Origin: Amaurobius ferox
Taxonomy: Eukaryota; Arthropoda; Arachnida; Araneae; Amaurobiidae
DNA: 64,000 nucleotides
Assembly: GCA_951213105.1 (NCBI GenBank)
Contig: OX578137.1
Span: 74,251,104-74,315,103, forward strand
Direction of reading: 5' to 3'
In this document: positions 36,461-48,399 of the stretch, piece after piece
Position numbering within the stretch: the stretch's first letter is position 1
Layout: each line of letters opens with the position of its first letter
The notes under the pieces: model-generated
Seen by the model: the letters and a program-made list of their open reading frames with translations, nothing else
Database searches by the model: none
Told to the model about the DNA's origin: nothing
Position numbers and translations under genes: made by a program

Positions 36461-36991
36461 GACTTGTCTAGCAGCTCTTCAATTTAAGCGTTCATATTAT
36501 ATTCAATTTAAGCGTTCATGTACATATTCTGAATTGCTTATACGGGCTATTGTCCTGTCTCCTCTTCTGACTCACTGGACGGGTCTTTGTTGCTGTGAAC
36601 GTTCGTGCTGACTCCCTGGTTGTATTTCGACATGTTCATTATGGTATTTCTAGATAACTTATTCTGCTGAGGTTAATCACGTATACACGTGGTGAAAGAA
36701 GAAGGGTCCATTCCACATGGTAATACAAATTTCCTTAATATTTCTTCATTTTTTCATCTTTTGATGCCTGTAATCTGAGTTTGGGCATTTATAGTAATGT
36801 ACTATTGCTCAATCTGAAACAGACATTTGTTTGGCTCAATTAGAATCAAATACTCAGACCTGAAGAGGAATCTATTTCTGATTAATCAGCGAATTTGGAC
36901 CTGTGCTGCTCTTTTCTCTTATTGGTAATATGGCCGTGTTTTTGCTTCTATGGTGATGTTAATATTACTTGAATTTTTTTTATTATTACAT

Positions 36992-37146
<155 letters not shown>

Positions 37147-37149
37147 TGT

Positions 37150-38135
37150 GAAAAAAAAAACAGCTAGAGTCTCAACACCGTGTTCCAAAAATTAACATGA
37201 AGAAACTGATACACGGAGAAAGGGCGATTCTATTTTAAGCTACATCTACATTTATTATATAGTAACATCATTACTAAAAATTTCTAACAGATTATCGCCG
37301 AACGCTTTTTAATTCTTAAATTTTCAAAGTCAAAGAATATATAATATGCTATTTTTGAAATTCTTGGCGTTTCAGTAAAAAGTACTTTCATCTGATCCTT
37401 TAATTCGATTCAAAGTATCTTTCGAAACATTATTTTTCTAGATTTTAATATTTTTCTGGAGACTTTCTACTTACTCAACTTTAATTTACAAAAAACAAAG
37501 ATTTTACCTTAATATTGATATCAATCTAACGGTAAAAATTTTCTTTCACGGTAGGATTTCTTTTTCAAAAAGTAAGAAAATATGTTATGGTTTAATAGAA
37601 ATATCCGAAAACTAAAAATGCTCAGATAAATATCAGGGTTGTTAGCAAGTAAATTAAGGACCAAATACATAGGTGCTTTTATCCACGATATGATCATCTG
37701 TTAGTTTTAGTTTTATTTTATGAAAATAAATCATTAAATTTAATTTTCCATTTTTATTCTCATCAAAGTACTTCAAAGCTTTTCAAGTAGTTTATTTTTT
37801 ATGGAAGATATCAATTTGTAATATAAATGGAAACAATTATTGGCATGCAAATCGCTCATTAAAAAAATATGCATAAATGTAAAATACATTTATAATATTA
37901 AATATTACAAAACAATTATATAAACGAGTACTATCCTAATTCTGCCACCAGCAAGGTCAATATTTCCTCAAGTCTGTAAGACATACAAAGGATATGATTA
38001 CAGAAAATTATATGTTATTAAAGTTAAGTGTCGCTCTTCGACTAAGTTTCTATTAGGATTGTTCTGTTATTGTTCTATTAAGAACGGACGTAGATAATTT
38101 TAAAAGAAATTATATTTAATTATTTCTATCGAATT
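37150..38135. other. unannotated AT-rich stretch
   Basis: No gene, RNA or bounded repeat is recognised before the mariner element. Confidence 0.4.
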
Positions 38136-38889
38136 ATACCGGGTGGCCATAAAATAAAGTGAGGTGTTCAAGGGCCTCTAACAAGTAATGTATTGGACGA
38201 AACGTAACAAAATTCGGTGGGCGCACAAAGTGGAACATGCTATTTCGATTGCTGAAAAAGAAAATTAGTTCCAAAAGTCACTTCCAGGGGAAATTTTAGC
38301 GTTGTTTACGAGTAAAATTCACTAATTTACATAATCGCGTCCCGTGTAGCGATCATGTGGATAAAAGGAAAGGCTAGGAGAATTCTCTTCATTCGGAGAC
38401 TAACCATCTAGTACTTTTCTGTGGCCCCTGCCTTACGTGACAGCGCTTTGTTAGTCAAGCAGTATTTTCAGCGGAACGAGAACGTCAATGCTGCCCTTCG
38501 TGAATTTCGGCGGCTGAAGAAGTTACATCGAGGACCAATGAGCTTAACAAACTTGCGAAACATGATTCAACGATTTGAAACTACCGGTGGAAAATGTCGT
38601 GCAACGCATGCAGTTCTCGAGACATCACAATGGTGGTCATATTGAACCTCATTTGTAATTAACGATAAACGTTGTCATGCATTGTTAACAAAATTGATGT
38701 ATACTGTCTCATTTAGCATTTAATCATTCATTATTCACACTTCTACTCTTTTATAGCGCCAAAATTGGAAGGCGACTTTTGGAATTATTTTTTTTTTAGA
38801 AATCGAAACTGCATGTTCCACTGCATGTCCTATACATGACTTGCTAGAGGGCTCTGAAGACCTGACGTTATTTTATGGCCACCCGGTAT
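38136..38889 (+). mobile_element. internally deleted Tc1/mariner element with long TIRs
   Basis: The ends are ATACCGGGTGGCCATAAAAT (38136 onward) and its exact reverse complement (38870-38889), with TA at both borders as expected of Tc1/mariner targets. Similarity between the ends continues imperfectly for about 150 bp or more: 'CCTCTA.CAAGT.ATGTAT', 'GTGGAACATGC', 'TTTCGATT' and 'TTCCAAAAGTC' occur in both. The interior (about 750 bp in total against the 1.3-2 kb usual for an autonomous element) keeps only the two ends of a transposase gene. It could move only if a full transposase were supplied elsewhere. Confidence 0.9.
38421..38658 (+). pseudogene. mariner-type transposase relic, N-terminal HTH joined to C-terminal tail
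   Basis: From 38421 the frame reads MAPALRDSALLVKQYFQRNE, then AALREFRRLKKLHRGPMS and IQRFETTGG. This is the N-terminal helix-turn-helix DNA-binding region (a DUF4817-like domain, as I recall) of a Tc1/mariner-type transposase. In the next frame, close downstream, the sequence reads NVVQRMQFSRHHNGGHIE and stops at TAA 38656-38658, like the C-terminal tail of such transposases. The whole catalytic DDE/D core is missing, and the join near 38590 shifts the frame, so the gene is dead. Confidence 0.75.
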
Positions 38890-39250
38890 TTTGATTACAA
38901 ATGGCTCTCAGACCGCAAAATTTATTTTATTGGCCGCCAGTGGGTCAGCCCTGGTAAAAACATGCAAAGTTTATTTCGAAAGTTTCGGGACGATTTGCGT
39001 CTCAAGAAATTCAATTTAAATCAGCATGCATAATGTATAAGGTTGTCATTAGCAAACCAAAAGATTACTTTTAATTTTGTTGCAGTGCGTCACACAGAAC
39101 CGAAAGAAGCAATCGGAATTGGAATTAATCTAATAAGTAAACTGCTGAGAGTCAGTTTAAAGAGTAACACGCTCTAGATCCACCATCCAAAACCGTTGTA
39201 GGTATTTATCGGTTGGAGACCAAATGACGTAACAATATATGTACGAACTT

Positions 39251-39293
39251 GGTCTTGTCTCCATTTCCTATCTTGTAAAGTGGAGACAAGACC
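39251..39293. terminator. 43 bp hairpin with 13 bp perfect arms
   Basis: GGTCTTGTCTCCA (39251-39263) is the exact reverse complement of TGGAGACAAGACC (39281-39293), with a 17-base loop. It is listed as a structure only. There is no gene beside it and no evidence of transcription termination; it may be a transposon end or a template-switch product. Confidence 0.3.
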
Positions 39294-39448
39294 TTCCTCC
39301 TTGCCTATCCTTTCCTATCTCCTACCTTATAGCCGAATTAATATTATTTTAATGTAAAATCCGATGATAAGGGCTTTTCAGAATTTGAATTACGTTTCCA
39401 ATTCTGTAACCAGCATGTGCTGTTTTAATGTCCTCTAAAAACAAAAAT

Positions 39449-39850
39449 CTGATGTGGGCAGCACATGACTTTCCCTACAGATTTATATTCACGTTCTGTT
39501 TATTTTAATGGAATTTAATTCAATTTTAATTCAATTTTCGTTCTCATTTGATAACTGGACTTATTTTCAAAGGTGGTATTTTCAAAGGCCTTTTGCAAAA
39601 AAGCCCTTTTATCCCGAATCGCACCCAAAACTAATTTGCGCCAGATTCGCCCACAAGTGACTTACCTACCAAATTTTATGAAATTCGGTCCATTAATTTT
39701 TTAGTTAGAGAGGATACAAAATCTGCACAGACAGACAGACAGACACACACACACACAGACACACACACACACAGACGTCACGCTAAAAATAGTTTTTTCG
39801 TATTTCGTTTCATCTGAACAAGTCACTGAAGATGCCGCGTCCGACAGGGA
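39449..39850 (+). mobile_element. family E repeat copy 2
   Basis: It starts TCTGATGTGGGCAGCACATG and carries 'AACTGGACTTATTTTCAAAG' and 'TTTTATGAAATTCGGTCCAT'. A (GACA)/(CA) tract lies at 39730-39777, followed by 'GACGTCACGCTAAAAATAG' and 'GAAGATGCCGCGTCCGACAG'. Its head is the family B head, but the body is different. Confidence 0.55.
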
Positions 39851-41533
39851 AAAATTCATTTCTTTGAAAAATTTATATTATTTCAAAAACTACATTAATA
39901 TGAAAATATCTGAAACTTACATCAAGTAATATATGGAATGTAAAACACAGAATTAAAAAATTGTATATCTCAAACTTTTATAAATGTATATTTTGACCAG
40001 TAATACTAGTATGTACTAGAAATATAAATGGTTAGGAATTTGGTTGTTAAGTATCAGCTTGAAGTTATGAAAAGCGTATATTTAATTAACCTAAACATAC
40101 AGCTCCAATTATACCTAAAGTTTGTCAAACTCGGCTTTTATTTAAATTTTTAGACCCCAGCATTCATTTTAGAATTCAAACAGAAATGCCATAAAGTAAT
40201 TCAACCTACTTGAATAAAATATCTTCTTCTTATAACATCCGAACAGTCTACCTCAGATTTTCATTACTATATTCAGCTTAATATACGTAATTTTCCTATT
40301 ATAGGAGCCATGAGTGACAGGCATTGCATTCAAATCTTCAAGACCAAACTTAATAATCGCCATTTTTTAACATCGACAAAACGTATGGTTCGTCCATATA
40401 AATTCTAGCAGAAAATTTTGACGGTTTTGAATACATATTTCGAATAAAAATGCTTTTTAATTTAGTGCACCATGGTTTCCAATTTGTTTGCACGGCATCT
40501 GTCAAATTAGCTTAACCCATTAGCTCACCTGCTACTCAAACGCCCTTACTGAACAAAATCTGTAATATGTTGTAATTTTTCCAATTTTATATCTATTGTC
40601 CCCCAAATCACTAAATATTAGATTTCCAAATGACTGCAAGCAAATCCAGGTAATTATCTTGAGAAAAACTAATTAAATTGAAGACCACGGAGTGAAATTT
40701 TTACATAATTTACCCTCTACAAATTTACCTGACTCATTATTTCAATTAAAAATAACGTTAAACATGGTTGATGAAGAAAATAGTGCATTTGTAACATTCC
40801 AATTTTTACCAGAATCTAGTGTTTTATATATCTAGTTTTATATTTTAAACATCCAGATACATATTTACAGTTTTGAAACCTCTAAATATAAAATTCCGTT
40901 CAACTCGACTGTATATTTATAGAACTATTGAGACTTACTTCCACATTTCAATCCAACATTTCGAAACCTAAATGGCCGAATTCTTTCTGCCTGAAATAAT
41001 ATTTAAATGTGTATTTTTCAACGTCAAAAATACATTTATAGAAGTTTTACATGGACATCTCTTTTAATCAAATAAGAAAGCCATCCTTATCAACTTATTT
41101 TTTGTTAAAACTGACGTTACATTAATATATCTTAAAAAAATATGTTCTCTTTCAAATCACAATATTTTTCTAATTCCTGTTTCATTCAAAATATATTCAG
41201 TGTTTTAGGTAAATTTATGTGCTTAATATTTAAATGTTCTTTTTCAAACTTAGTAATAATAAGATTATGTTTGTATTGCCTTATCTTCTGATTCTATTCA
41301 AACGCATTTTTGCGTACGTCATCGCTAACTTTTAATCCGCAACAATTTGCTAAAGACAAAAAACATTTCCAGGCAACAGAACATTGTTATTTTCCATAAA
41401 GTACTCAATAGATTTAATCCTAACGAGAATGTATAGATAGATTTGAAACTATTCACTCAACCTTGCTCTTAAATTATAATCTAATCATATTTTCTAAAAT
41501 AATAATATATAATTACTGTTATTACAAAAAATA
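39851..41533. other. AT-rich stretch, nothing recognised
   Basis: No open frame beyond chance length, no tandem repeat and no recognised transposon end. Confidence 0.45.
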
Positions 41534-42482
41534 TCTGATGTGGGCAACACATGACTTTCCTTATATAATGCAATGAATTTACTACTTTTATAGTTAAAAA
41601 AATGCTATTCTTATAGTAGATACTTATATGCTGTCCAAGATATTGCATTTTCTTTAATTAGTCGCCATTTTAATTGATTTAGCGTCATTTTTATGCATTT
41701 GGCGAGATTTTTGTTAATTTGGCAACAATTTAATATGTCGTCAAGTTGGCGAGATTCCGCCAAATTCGTCGCCAAAATCTCGCTAAGCGTTATGGACGGA
41801 GAAATAAGTTATTCTAAACAGCAGATAAATGACTATTGGCGTTTAAATACAAAAGTATTACTCAAAGTATTTTTTTCATGAATGGAACGAGCTAGATCCA
41901 CGCGAATGATGTCACCCAATTTATCGCATACTATTACATATGGAAAGTGAACATGTTTCTCAATAGGAAATATTTTGTTTTTATTTTATATGACTTTTTG
42001 ATAATTTTTTTGAAAAATGTGCAATATCTCGAGAACGGTTCATGTTAGCGTTCTAAAATTTTTGTCAATCGTTTTTTATTAAATAACTACATAACAAATG
42101 TCTATTTGCGTAACTTTATTAGCTGTTTTCATTTCTTGAGGGTTTTTCAAAATTTCACTCGAAAATTTAGGGGGGGGGGGGGTTCTGACCATTCGATTGC
42201 GTATAAAAACAATAGACTTCCAGTGTTTACGGATTGTGATTTTTGTTCCAAATTTTGTTCGAATCGATCCATTCGTTCGTCATTTAGCGCGTCTCCACAG
42301 TCTCACTGACACACACACACATACTTTCACACACACACACACACACACAGACATCACTTCAAAAATGTTTGATTCGTGATCAGGGATGCTTGAAACGTGC
42401 TCTCCCATCGAAAACTCGAATCCGAATTTTCGACCCCGTCACAATACTTTCCTTATACATTATGTATATAAGGAAAGTAATA
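41534..42482 (+). mobile_element. family B element, full-length copy 1 (~950 bp)
   Basis: It starts TCTGATGTGGGCAACACATG, followed at once by ACTTTCCTTATATA (41554-41567). It ends with the hairpin ACTTTCCTTATA...TATAAGGAAAGT (42446-42478) then AATAA. The 5' subterminal repeat is therefore inverted relative to the distal arm of the 3' hairpin. Inside are the GGCGA-rich module (41673-41774), a 13-base G run (42170-42182) and a (CA)n tract before CAGACATCACTTC. It is non-coding. A 5' repeat matching a 3' palindrome, plus an internal microsatellite, recalls Helentron-associated (DINE-1-like) elements. No target-site duplication was recognised. Confidence 0.75.
42170..42182. repeat. poly(G)13 homopolymer
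   Basis: Thirteen consecutive G residues inside the family B copy. The equivalent site in the other full copy (about 54386-54390) has five, so the run expanded here or is an assembly or sequencing artefact. Confidence 0.95.
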
Positions 42483-43160
42483 ATTATTTTAGATTTATGT
42501 AATGAGTGGAAGAGAGAGTATTTTAAAATAAACGTACTATAATGAACTTCATAAGTATAAAAGATAGGATGTAATGTGCATATTAATAAATGTATTTTCT
42601 TTATTAATATTCACCTTTTATACTTACTTTAACCTTTATGTTGTATTTTTATCTTTTCTACGAAATTTATTATTACATTAAAATACATCAGTACTAATAG
42701 TAACACAGCTTAAATAATTTGTTTAATCTTTAAGTGCTTTTCCGAATATAGTTATACTAAGATTGTCTTCAGATTATTTTATCTTTTGAATTATTTCACT
42801 CTAATTTTAAGTACCTTTGAATCGAAAACACTTTGTTAAAGAATTTTTCGATTAAAAGCGCATTTTAATTCTTTAAGAAGTATTTCATAAACGAATTTAA
42901 TCTCCTAAAATATATAGATAGTTCATTTAATCATTCATTCTTTTTAAATTAAAATCAAATTAAGTTTTATTCAAATTAAAGTAATTTAACAACAGATTAT
43001 AGTGAAATATTTCCTACTATCCTATTAAAATATAAAAATAAAATTGATCCGTTAATAATATCATGATCCAGCCGATTAAATATACCGACCTGGGTGGAAT
43101 CTTTAGGTCCTAATTTATCTCACCTTTGGTATTTAAAAATTGATAAAATAATAAATCTAA
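42483..43160. other. unannotated AT-rich stretch
   Basis: No gene, RNA or repeat structure is supported. Confidence 0.4.
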
Positions 43161-43161
43161 C

Positions 43162-44724
43162 CTCAGAGGTTTTCCAAGAAAGCTGACAATCTCGTAATGC
43201 AGGAACTATTTTCGAAAAATAAAAAGTTTTTTCAAAAAAAAGCTGATTAGTTTAAAAAATAAACTGTATGTCACGCTCAAATAATTACACAAAGACACAA
43301 TAGACATATAGTACATACAGTTAAACAGTTAACAAATTGAGCCAAACATTTTTAACGTCTGCGGTTTCTTTCATATAGTCACAATACGAATGTCAGTATC
43401 CCTGGGAGCGTCTTTACTCCCTGAAATATCAAGCATGATTTACCCAAAAGCATCGTAACTGATATTATTGTCTTGAGTTTATCATTACTGGCAATCATAA
43501 TTCCATAGGCCACACTGCGAAACTAGTTTCATGAAAACACCTGATTTGGTCTATATGTTGCCAAGCCGCACCAGTTCTATTTATTTAGATGACCTACTAA
43601 AAGTCTTCCTAATGGGTAATTGATTATCTTTATATTGTCAGTCTACAATAGAATAATCGCTCCCTTTCTATAATATGGACTTCGTAATATAGCGCTGACG
43701 CAAAAGTTCCAAATATTCATTCCGAAATCTAACACAAACATCCAGTATTTTTAGTGGATAGGCTAATCATTTGTTCAGCTATGATCTATCTAATTGATTT
43801 AAATGATTTAGATCATCAACATTACTGGCTATGTTTTCTTGTGAAAATTTTGCCAGAGAAATAGAATTCAGTCTTTCACGTTGTAATATATCTCAATGTT
43901 TTCGATTTAATTAGCTTTCACGATCACATAATACCATTACCATTTCTAAGTAACGCAAAGAAATTTATTGAAAACTTTTTTCAAAATCCGTTTCATGAGA
44001 CCAACTAAACGCTCTCAGAATCAAACCCCAACTAGGATCATCAGGCGAAAGGAATTTTTAAGTAATGGGTGAGATACCTTATTTCAATTTTTCTAGGTAG
44101 ATGTTTTCGAGAATGTTTTCAAATTCAACAAAATTTACTCAATTGCCAAAGTAGCTTTTAGACGGTCTTCCCCTGCGTACTTCATAAATTTCTGCTCTTC
44201 CGCATCAACTTCTATGTGTGAGATATAATGAGGTGAACAATCAACAAGATCAGCAAGTGCCCCTGCAAGTAAGACCAAGCTTTCTCAAAGACTAGTACTA
44301 TCCACTTGGCGGGTGAATACTTTTCGAGTAAAAGTTTCCACAAGCAGTTGTTGTTACAAAACATTAATAACTTTTAAGCTACTACGAAAAGTATAATTAT
44401 GGTGTCATGCTGTGAAATAATATAACATAGTGAACGATAAATATGAAAAAATTGATGCAATAACTTCCACGAAAATCGTAACAAAACATAGAAAACTATT
44501 AGTTTATTTCACATGGCCGCGTTTCCGATTTCAAAAATTTAGTTGAACTGTCACTCGTTGGAAGGAGAGCAATTTATCAATAAAATCCAAGTCTTGTGCC
44601 GCAATCCTAATGGTGTCTTGGAAATAGCAGTTATTCAGTTTATCCGAGCCTCCCGGAACTCTGTTCTCAGAAGATATATGACTTTTCAATACATTGTCGT
44701 TTTTGACGTACTGCTGATAGGAAT
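43162..44724 (-). other. possible exon cluster or pseudogene (weak)
   Basis: Four minus-strand segments have protein-like frames bounded by plausible splice signals. They are 44724-44555 (acceptor TTTTCTTCTGCAG; reads DSYQQYVKND, DTIRIAAQDLDFIDKLLSFQ), 44262-44139 (acceptor TCTTACTTGCAG, donor GTAAAT; reads ALADLVDCSPHYISHIEVDA), 43514-43444 (acceptor TTTCGCAG, donor GTAAAT; reads VAYGIMIASNDKLKTIISV) and 43205-43162 (donor GTTAGA; reads PALRDCQLSWKTSE). The last two join in phase. No family is recognised. Frames of these lengths are common by chance here and the donor of the first segment is poor, so this is only a candidate. Confidence 0.13.
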
Positions 44725-45130
44725 CTGCAGAAGAAAATTTTCACTTATTGTACGATTACAAGATGTGTCTTGTATGAATAAAACGCAAAATATAAATATA
44801 TAAGTATAATAAAGGAGTTAGTATCACAACATATTTTAAAACCAATAATCTAATACGTATGCTTATTTTCAATCGAAATTATATCTTTATAATATCTTTG
44901 AATTTTTTCTTGAGAAAATATCTCATAAATATAGTATTCTAAATCTTATAGAACTTTATTCATTTATTTCTTTTAGGCACTATTATAATTTAACCGTCTA
45001 GAGATCAAGAATTTTATTGACTTCACCCCTGGTAGATATCATCTAGTTTAATCTTTACAGTAGCCATTCTATAGTTTTCCTAAATTCATGTCAAATCAAT
45101 TCATTATTAAGATCTTCAATTTTTTCCTTA

Positions 45131-45294
45131 TTACGATCGTTCAATTCCATTATTACGATCATTCAATTCCATTATTACGATCTTTCAATTCCATTACTAC
45201 GATCGTTCAATTCCATTATTACGATCGTTCTATTCCATTATTACGATCGTTCAATTCCACTATTACGATCTTTCAATTCCATTATTACTATCTT
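45131..45294 (+). repeat. 22 bp minisatellite, 7 full copies plus a partial
   Basis: The unit begins TTACGATCGTTCAATTCC and ends ATTA; seven units occupy 45131-45284 and a partial one follows. Most variation is at the base after GATC (G, A or T). The period is not a multiple of three, so the open frame across it (45088-45393) is an effect of the repeat lacking stops. Confidence 0.95.
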
Positions 45295-45432
45295 ATAAGT
45301 CACTTCTATTATCGTTTTAATTCTTTAATTTCAAATCTTTTACTTATTAATCAGACGTATAAAGTGCAGTTTTGGCATTTATGTTGGTCATAAATATTAA
45401 ATGAAATTCAATGTTTTCAATTGGGAATTTTT

Positions 45433-46608
45433 AACACTTTACAACATAGTTGAAAAGTGTTTATGACTTTGTTCATCCTGTCTGTCTGTCTGTCTATCCG
45501 TCTCCCTGTCTGTCTGTTCGCACGCTTTTCTGCCGTAAAAATGACTTTATCAAAATGAAATTTTAGTATGTTGTTAAGACGGTCTGTGGGACATATGGGA
45601 ATGTAAATGAATAATATCACCCAATTAGTTTGGGACTGAACCCGGGTTCAAAAAATGAAATATATTGAAACCTATGTGACCTAATTTTTTAAACATTTCT
45701 TAAGCGAATTTAAAGTTCACAAATTGCTTCTAAATTTTAGAAAATATTCAAATTTTCCCATAAAATATATGAAAAAAATTTCAGCAAAGTATGTTTGGTA
45801 GTTTTTTTAAATAAAAATTAAACTAATAATTGCACCCATATTATATGAAAATATCACATGACCCACTTCAAAATAAAATATGGCATCCAGCTTGTGTCAA
45901 AATCGTGATTTTTAAAGTTCTTTTTAATTTATATTTAATGCTGCATCCGTCCTAAAACAGCTTTATTTTTTATTTTTTCTGCGCATCTATATACTGCGCC
46001 AACGCAATTACAATATTTTGGAGTTTAAATGATTATCAAACCTTGATCATCGAAGCCTAACTTTCACTCATGGAGAATGTAAACACATCAAGCTGTAAAA
46101 TGAGTTGTATAAAAATTGTTGAATTTTTTTAACGCAAAATAATTTAGCTCTTGAGTCTGCAATATATATAATATGAATGAAACATTCATGGATTTTAGAT
46201 AGAGAAGCAGGCGATTCCATATTATAGCTTTTTTGATAAAGTTTTAAGCATGGAGTTAGAAAGCAATTTTACCTCCATGGTTTTACGTTTTTAAGTAAAA
46301 TAAATTATTGTAATACTGTGATAATTTTAAAAATATCGCCCTTGAATGAAAGGAATGGAAAAATTTATGAATGAAATATTCACTGCTTTTATACAGAGAT
46401 CCAGGCGATTTATATTTCGATGACGTTATTTGAATAAAGTTCATTTGTTTTCGATGAAGTTTTAAGATATAATAAATTATTCTATTATTATGATAATTTT
46501 AAAAATATCACCGCAGTATGTATCGTATTTTAGAGATGTCTAAATAAAATTGCATTTCAGTTGGAAAGTGTTTCATAATCAATGCGTTATGCATGATTGA
46601 TCTTTCTT
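45433..46608 (+). mobile_element. family C element, copy 2 (~1.2 kb)
   Basis: It starts AACACTTTACAACATAGTTG, carries (GTCT)-type repeats at 45477-45515, and ends ATGCGTTATGCAT with GATTGATCTTTCTT. It aligns throughout with 28423-29623, including 'CCGTAAAAATGACTT', 'TTAGTATGTTGTT.AGACGG', 'CACCCAATTAGTTTGG' and 'GCATGATTGATCTTTCTT'. As in the other copies, the AACAC end abuts a T run. No coding frame is present. Confidence 0.8.
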
Positions 46609-47880
46609 ATCTCAATCTTTAATGTAATTTTCAAAATTTAAAATACATTCTGTCGAAATTGTAAAGACTATCATTAAATATAGCATTAAATATAGCTATA
46701 AGTCAATTGATATTTTTGACTTATTTGAAATCACCTGAGTATTAATTACTTGTTTTCTCATTACTAAAATCTAGCAATATTTTTCGAAGATACAGGTCAG
46801 ATTTCGAAGAAAAAGAGGCAAAATACGCTAAGCATTTTAAATCAGAATAAAAAATGGTTGGATAGAAAACATAGGCATATCTTTCTTGTTTGGGGCTTCT
46901 TTCATATTAAAATATCCAAACGATTTTCTATTATATCTCTGTACGAAACGACGCATTAAGTACAAACTGAAAAATTCTCAAACATGAATGCTCATTAAAT
47001 ATAGAAAGAGATGATATAAAAAAAGATTTATTGTGGATTTTTTCAAATTGTGAAGAACTATTAGAACGTAATTATAGAATAAAATATAGTTTGTGATTCT
47101 AAAGTCGTTCAAGCTAATAACAGTATTTAGATAGCTTAAAGATTCAAATTGTTCACTTGACGAATCGCTTTTAAGTTAAGAGGGCACGGCACCAGAACTT
47201 TCGATATAAACATTTTCCTTTGATAATCATAAATCATTTAGGACAGGTTCCGTGAGCATTTATTCAAATCTCTGCATTAGCGTTCGTTTAAAAATTGAAA
47301 GAAAACCACATCTTGAAACCAAGTAAAATGAGCAACGTTATTAATAAAACACTTTAACAACCGCAAGTAATTTCATTATAATTTCTTAAGCTGCTGTTTA
47401 AAGTCAAAAGTATAGCAAGAACTAAATTTCATACAGGAAGCCGATACGAAGAAATTTCTATAATTATAAAAATTCAAGAAACGTCTGTTCTATATGACAT
47501 TTGGATTCCGAATATTGATGGTATGTAGAAAAATAGTTGAATTACTTATAAATCATTCTTTTTTTTTCTCTCTTGTTAATAATAAGTTTTTCTTTGCATA
47601 AGTTTTAAAGGTTACATTTTTCTTAGTTTTTCTTCGGTTATTCCTTTTCAAAAATGAATAAATATATACTTTTATCACGAAAGTGAATTCGTTTGTACTT
47701 AATTGGTAAATTAAGAAAACGACATTCAAAATAAAATAACCGTAGAAAATACGAAAACTTATTTTTTAGCGCCATGTCTTTCTAATGACTTCTGAGAAAA
47801 AACATCGAATGTGAAGGATGATATATATATAAGAAAAAAGGTTTGAAGATCCAATGAAAGAAATGTGAGAAGCTGTAACA
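46609..47880. other. unannotated AT-rich stretch
   Basis: No gene, RNA or repeat boundary is recognised. Confidence 0.4.

Positions 47881-47882
<2 letters not shown>

Positions 47883-47912
<30 letters not shown>
47883..47912. repeat. (AT)15 microsatellite
   Basis: Thirty bases of perfect AT repeat. A shorter ATATATATAT run lies at about 47820-47830. Confidence 0.95.
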
Positions 47913-47915
<3 letters not shown>

Positions 47916-48147
47916 CAAAGAAATACGAGGGAAAAGGGATAACCAAATGCTTTGCATATAATGGTTGGAGAGGATTGCGACTCCCCCTCCCGTTTAAAGC
48001 AGCTTTACTGCCTAGGCAACGCTCACGGTACCAATACAAAGCAAAGACTGGTCCCCCAAACGTGCAAATACGAAGGCACCCGGAGACAGAGGATCATGAA
48101 CCTCAGAACAGAAGGACACAAGACCAAATTTATCATTTATCATTTAT

Positions 48148-48164
48148 ATAATATATGATATATG

Positions 48165-48197
<33 letters not shown>

Positions 48198-48345
48198 TCG
48201 AATATTTGACGGAAGAGCACGTTTCAAACTTTCATGAACTCGAATCGAAAGTTTTTGAGACATGTGTGTGTATGTGTATGCGTTCGTCTGTCTATGTATG
48301 TATGGGTGTGATTGCGTGTGTGTGTGTATGTGGTGGCGTGCATGT
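48148..48345. repeat. compound (TA)/(TG) microsatellite cluster
   Basis: ATATGATATATGTATATATA is followed by about 12 TG units to 48197. Further TGTGTG/TATG runs lie at 48260-48350. The Val/Cys-rich frame across it is not a gene. Confidence 0.9.
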
Positions 48346-48399
48346 GTATGTTTCTCATCATCACTGGATAATTAAATTTTCATGAAATTATGTTGATTG

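Noticed and set aside
45131..45294. CRISPR array
   Set aside because: Units are contiguous without spacers and the sequence is animal nuclear DNA.
45088..45393. 101-codon frame with repeated peptide FHYYD-type units
   Set aside because: A 22 bp tandem repeat without stops in any plus frame explains it.
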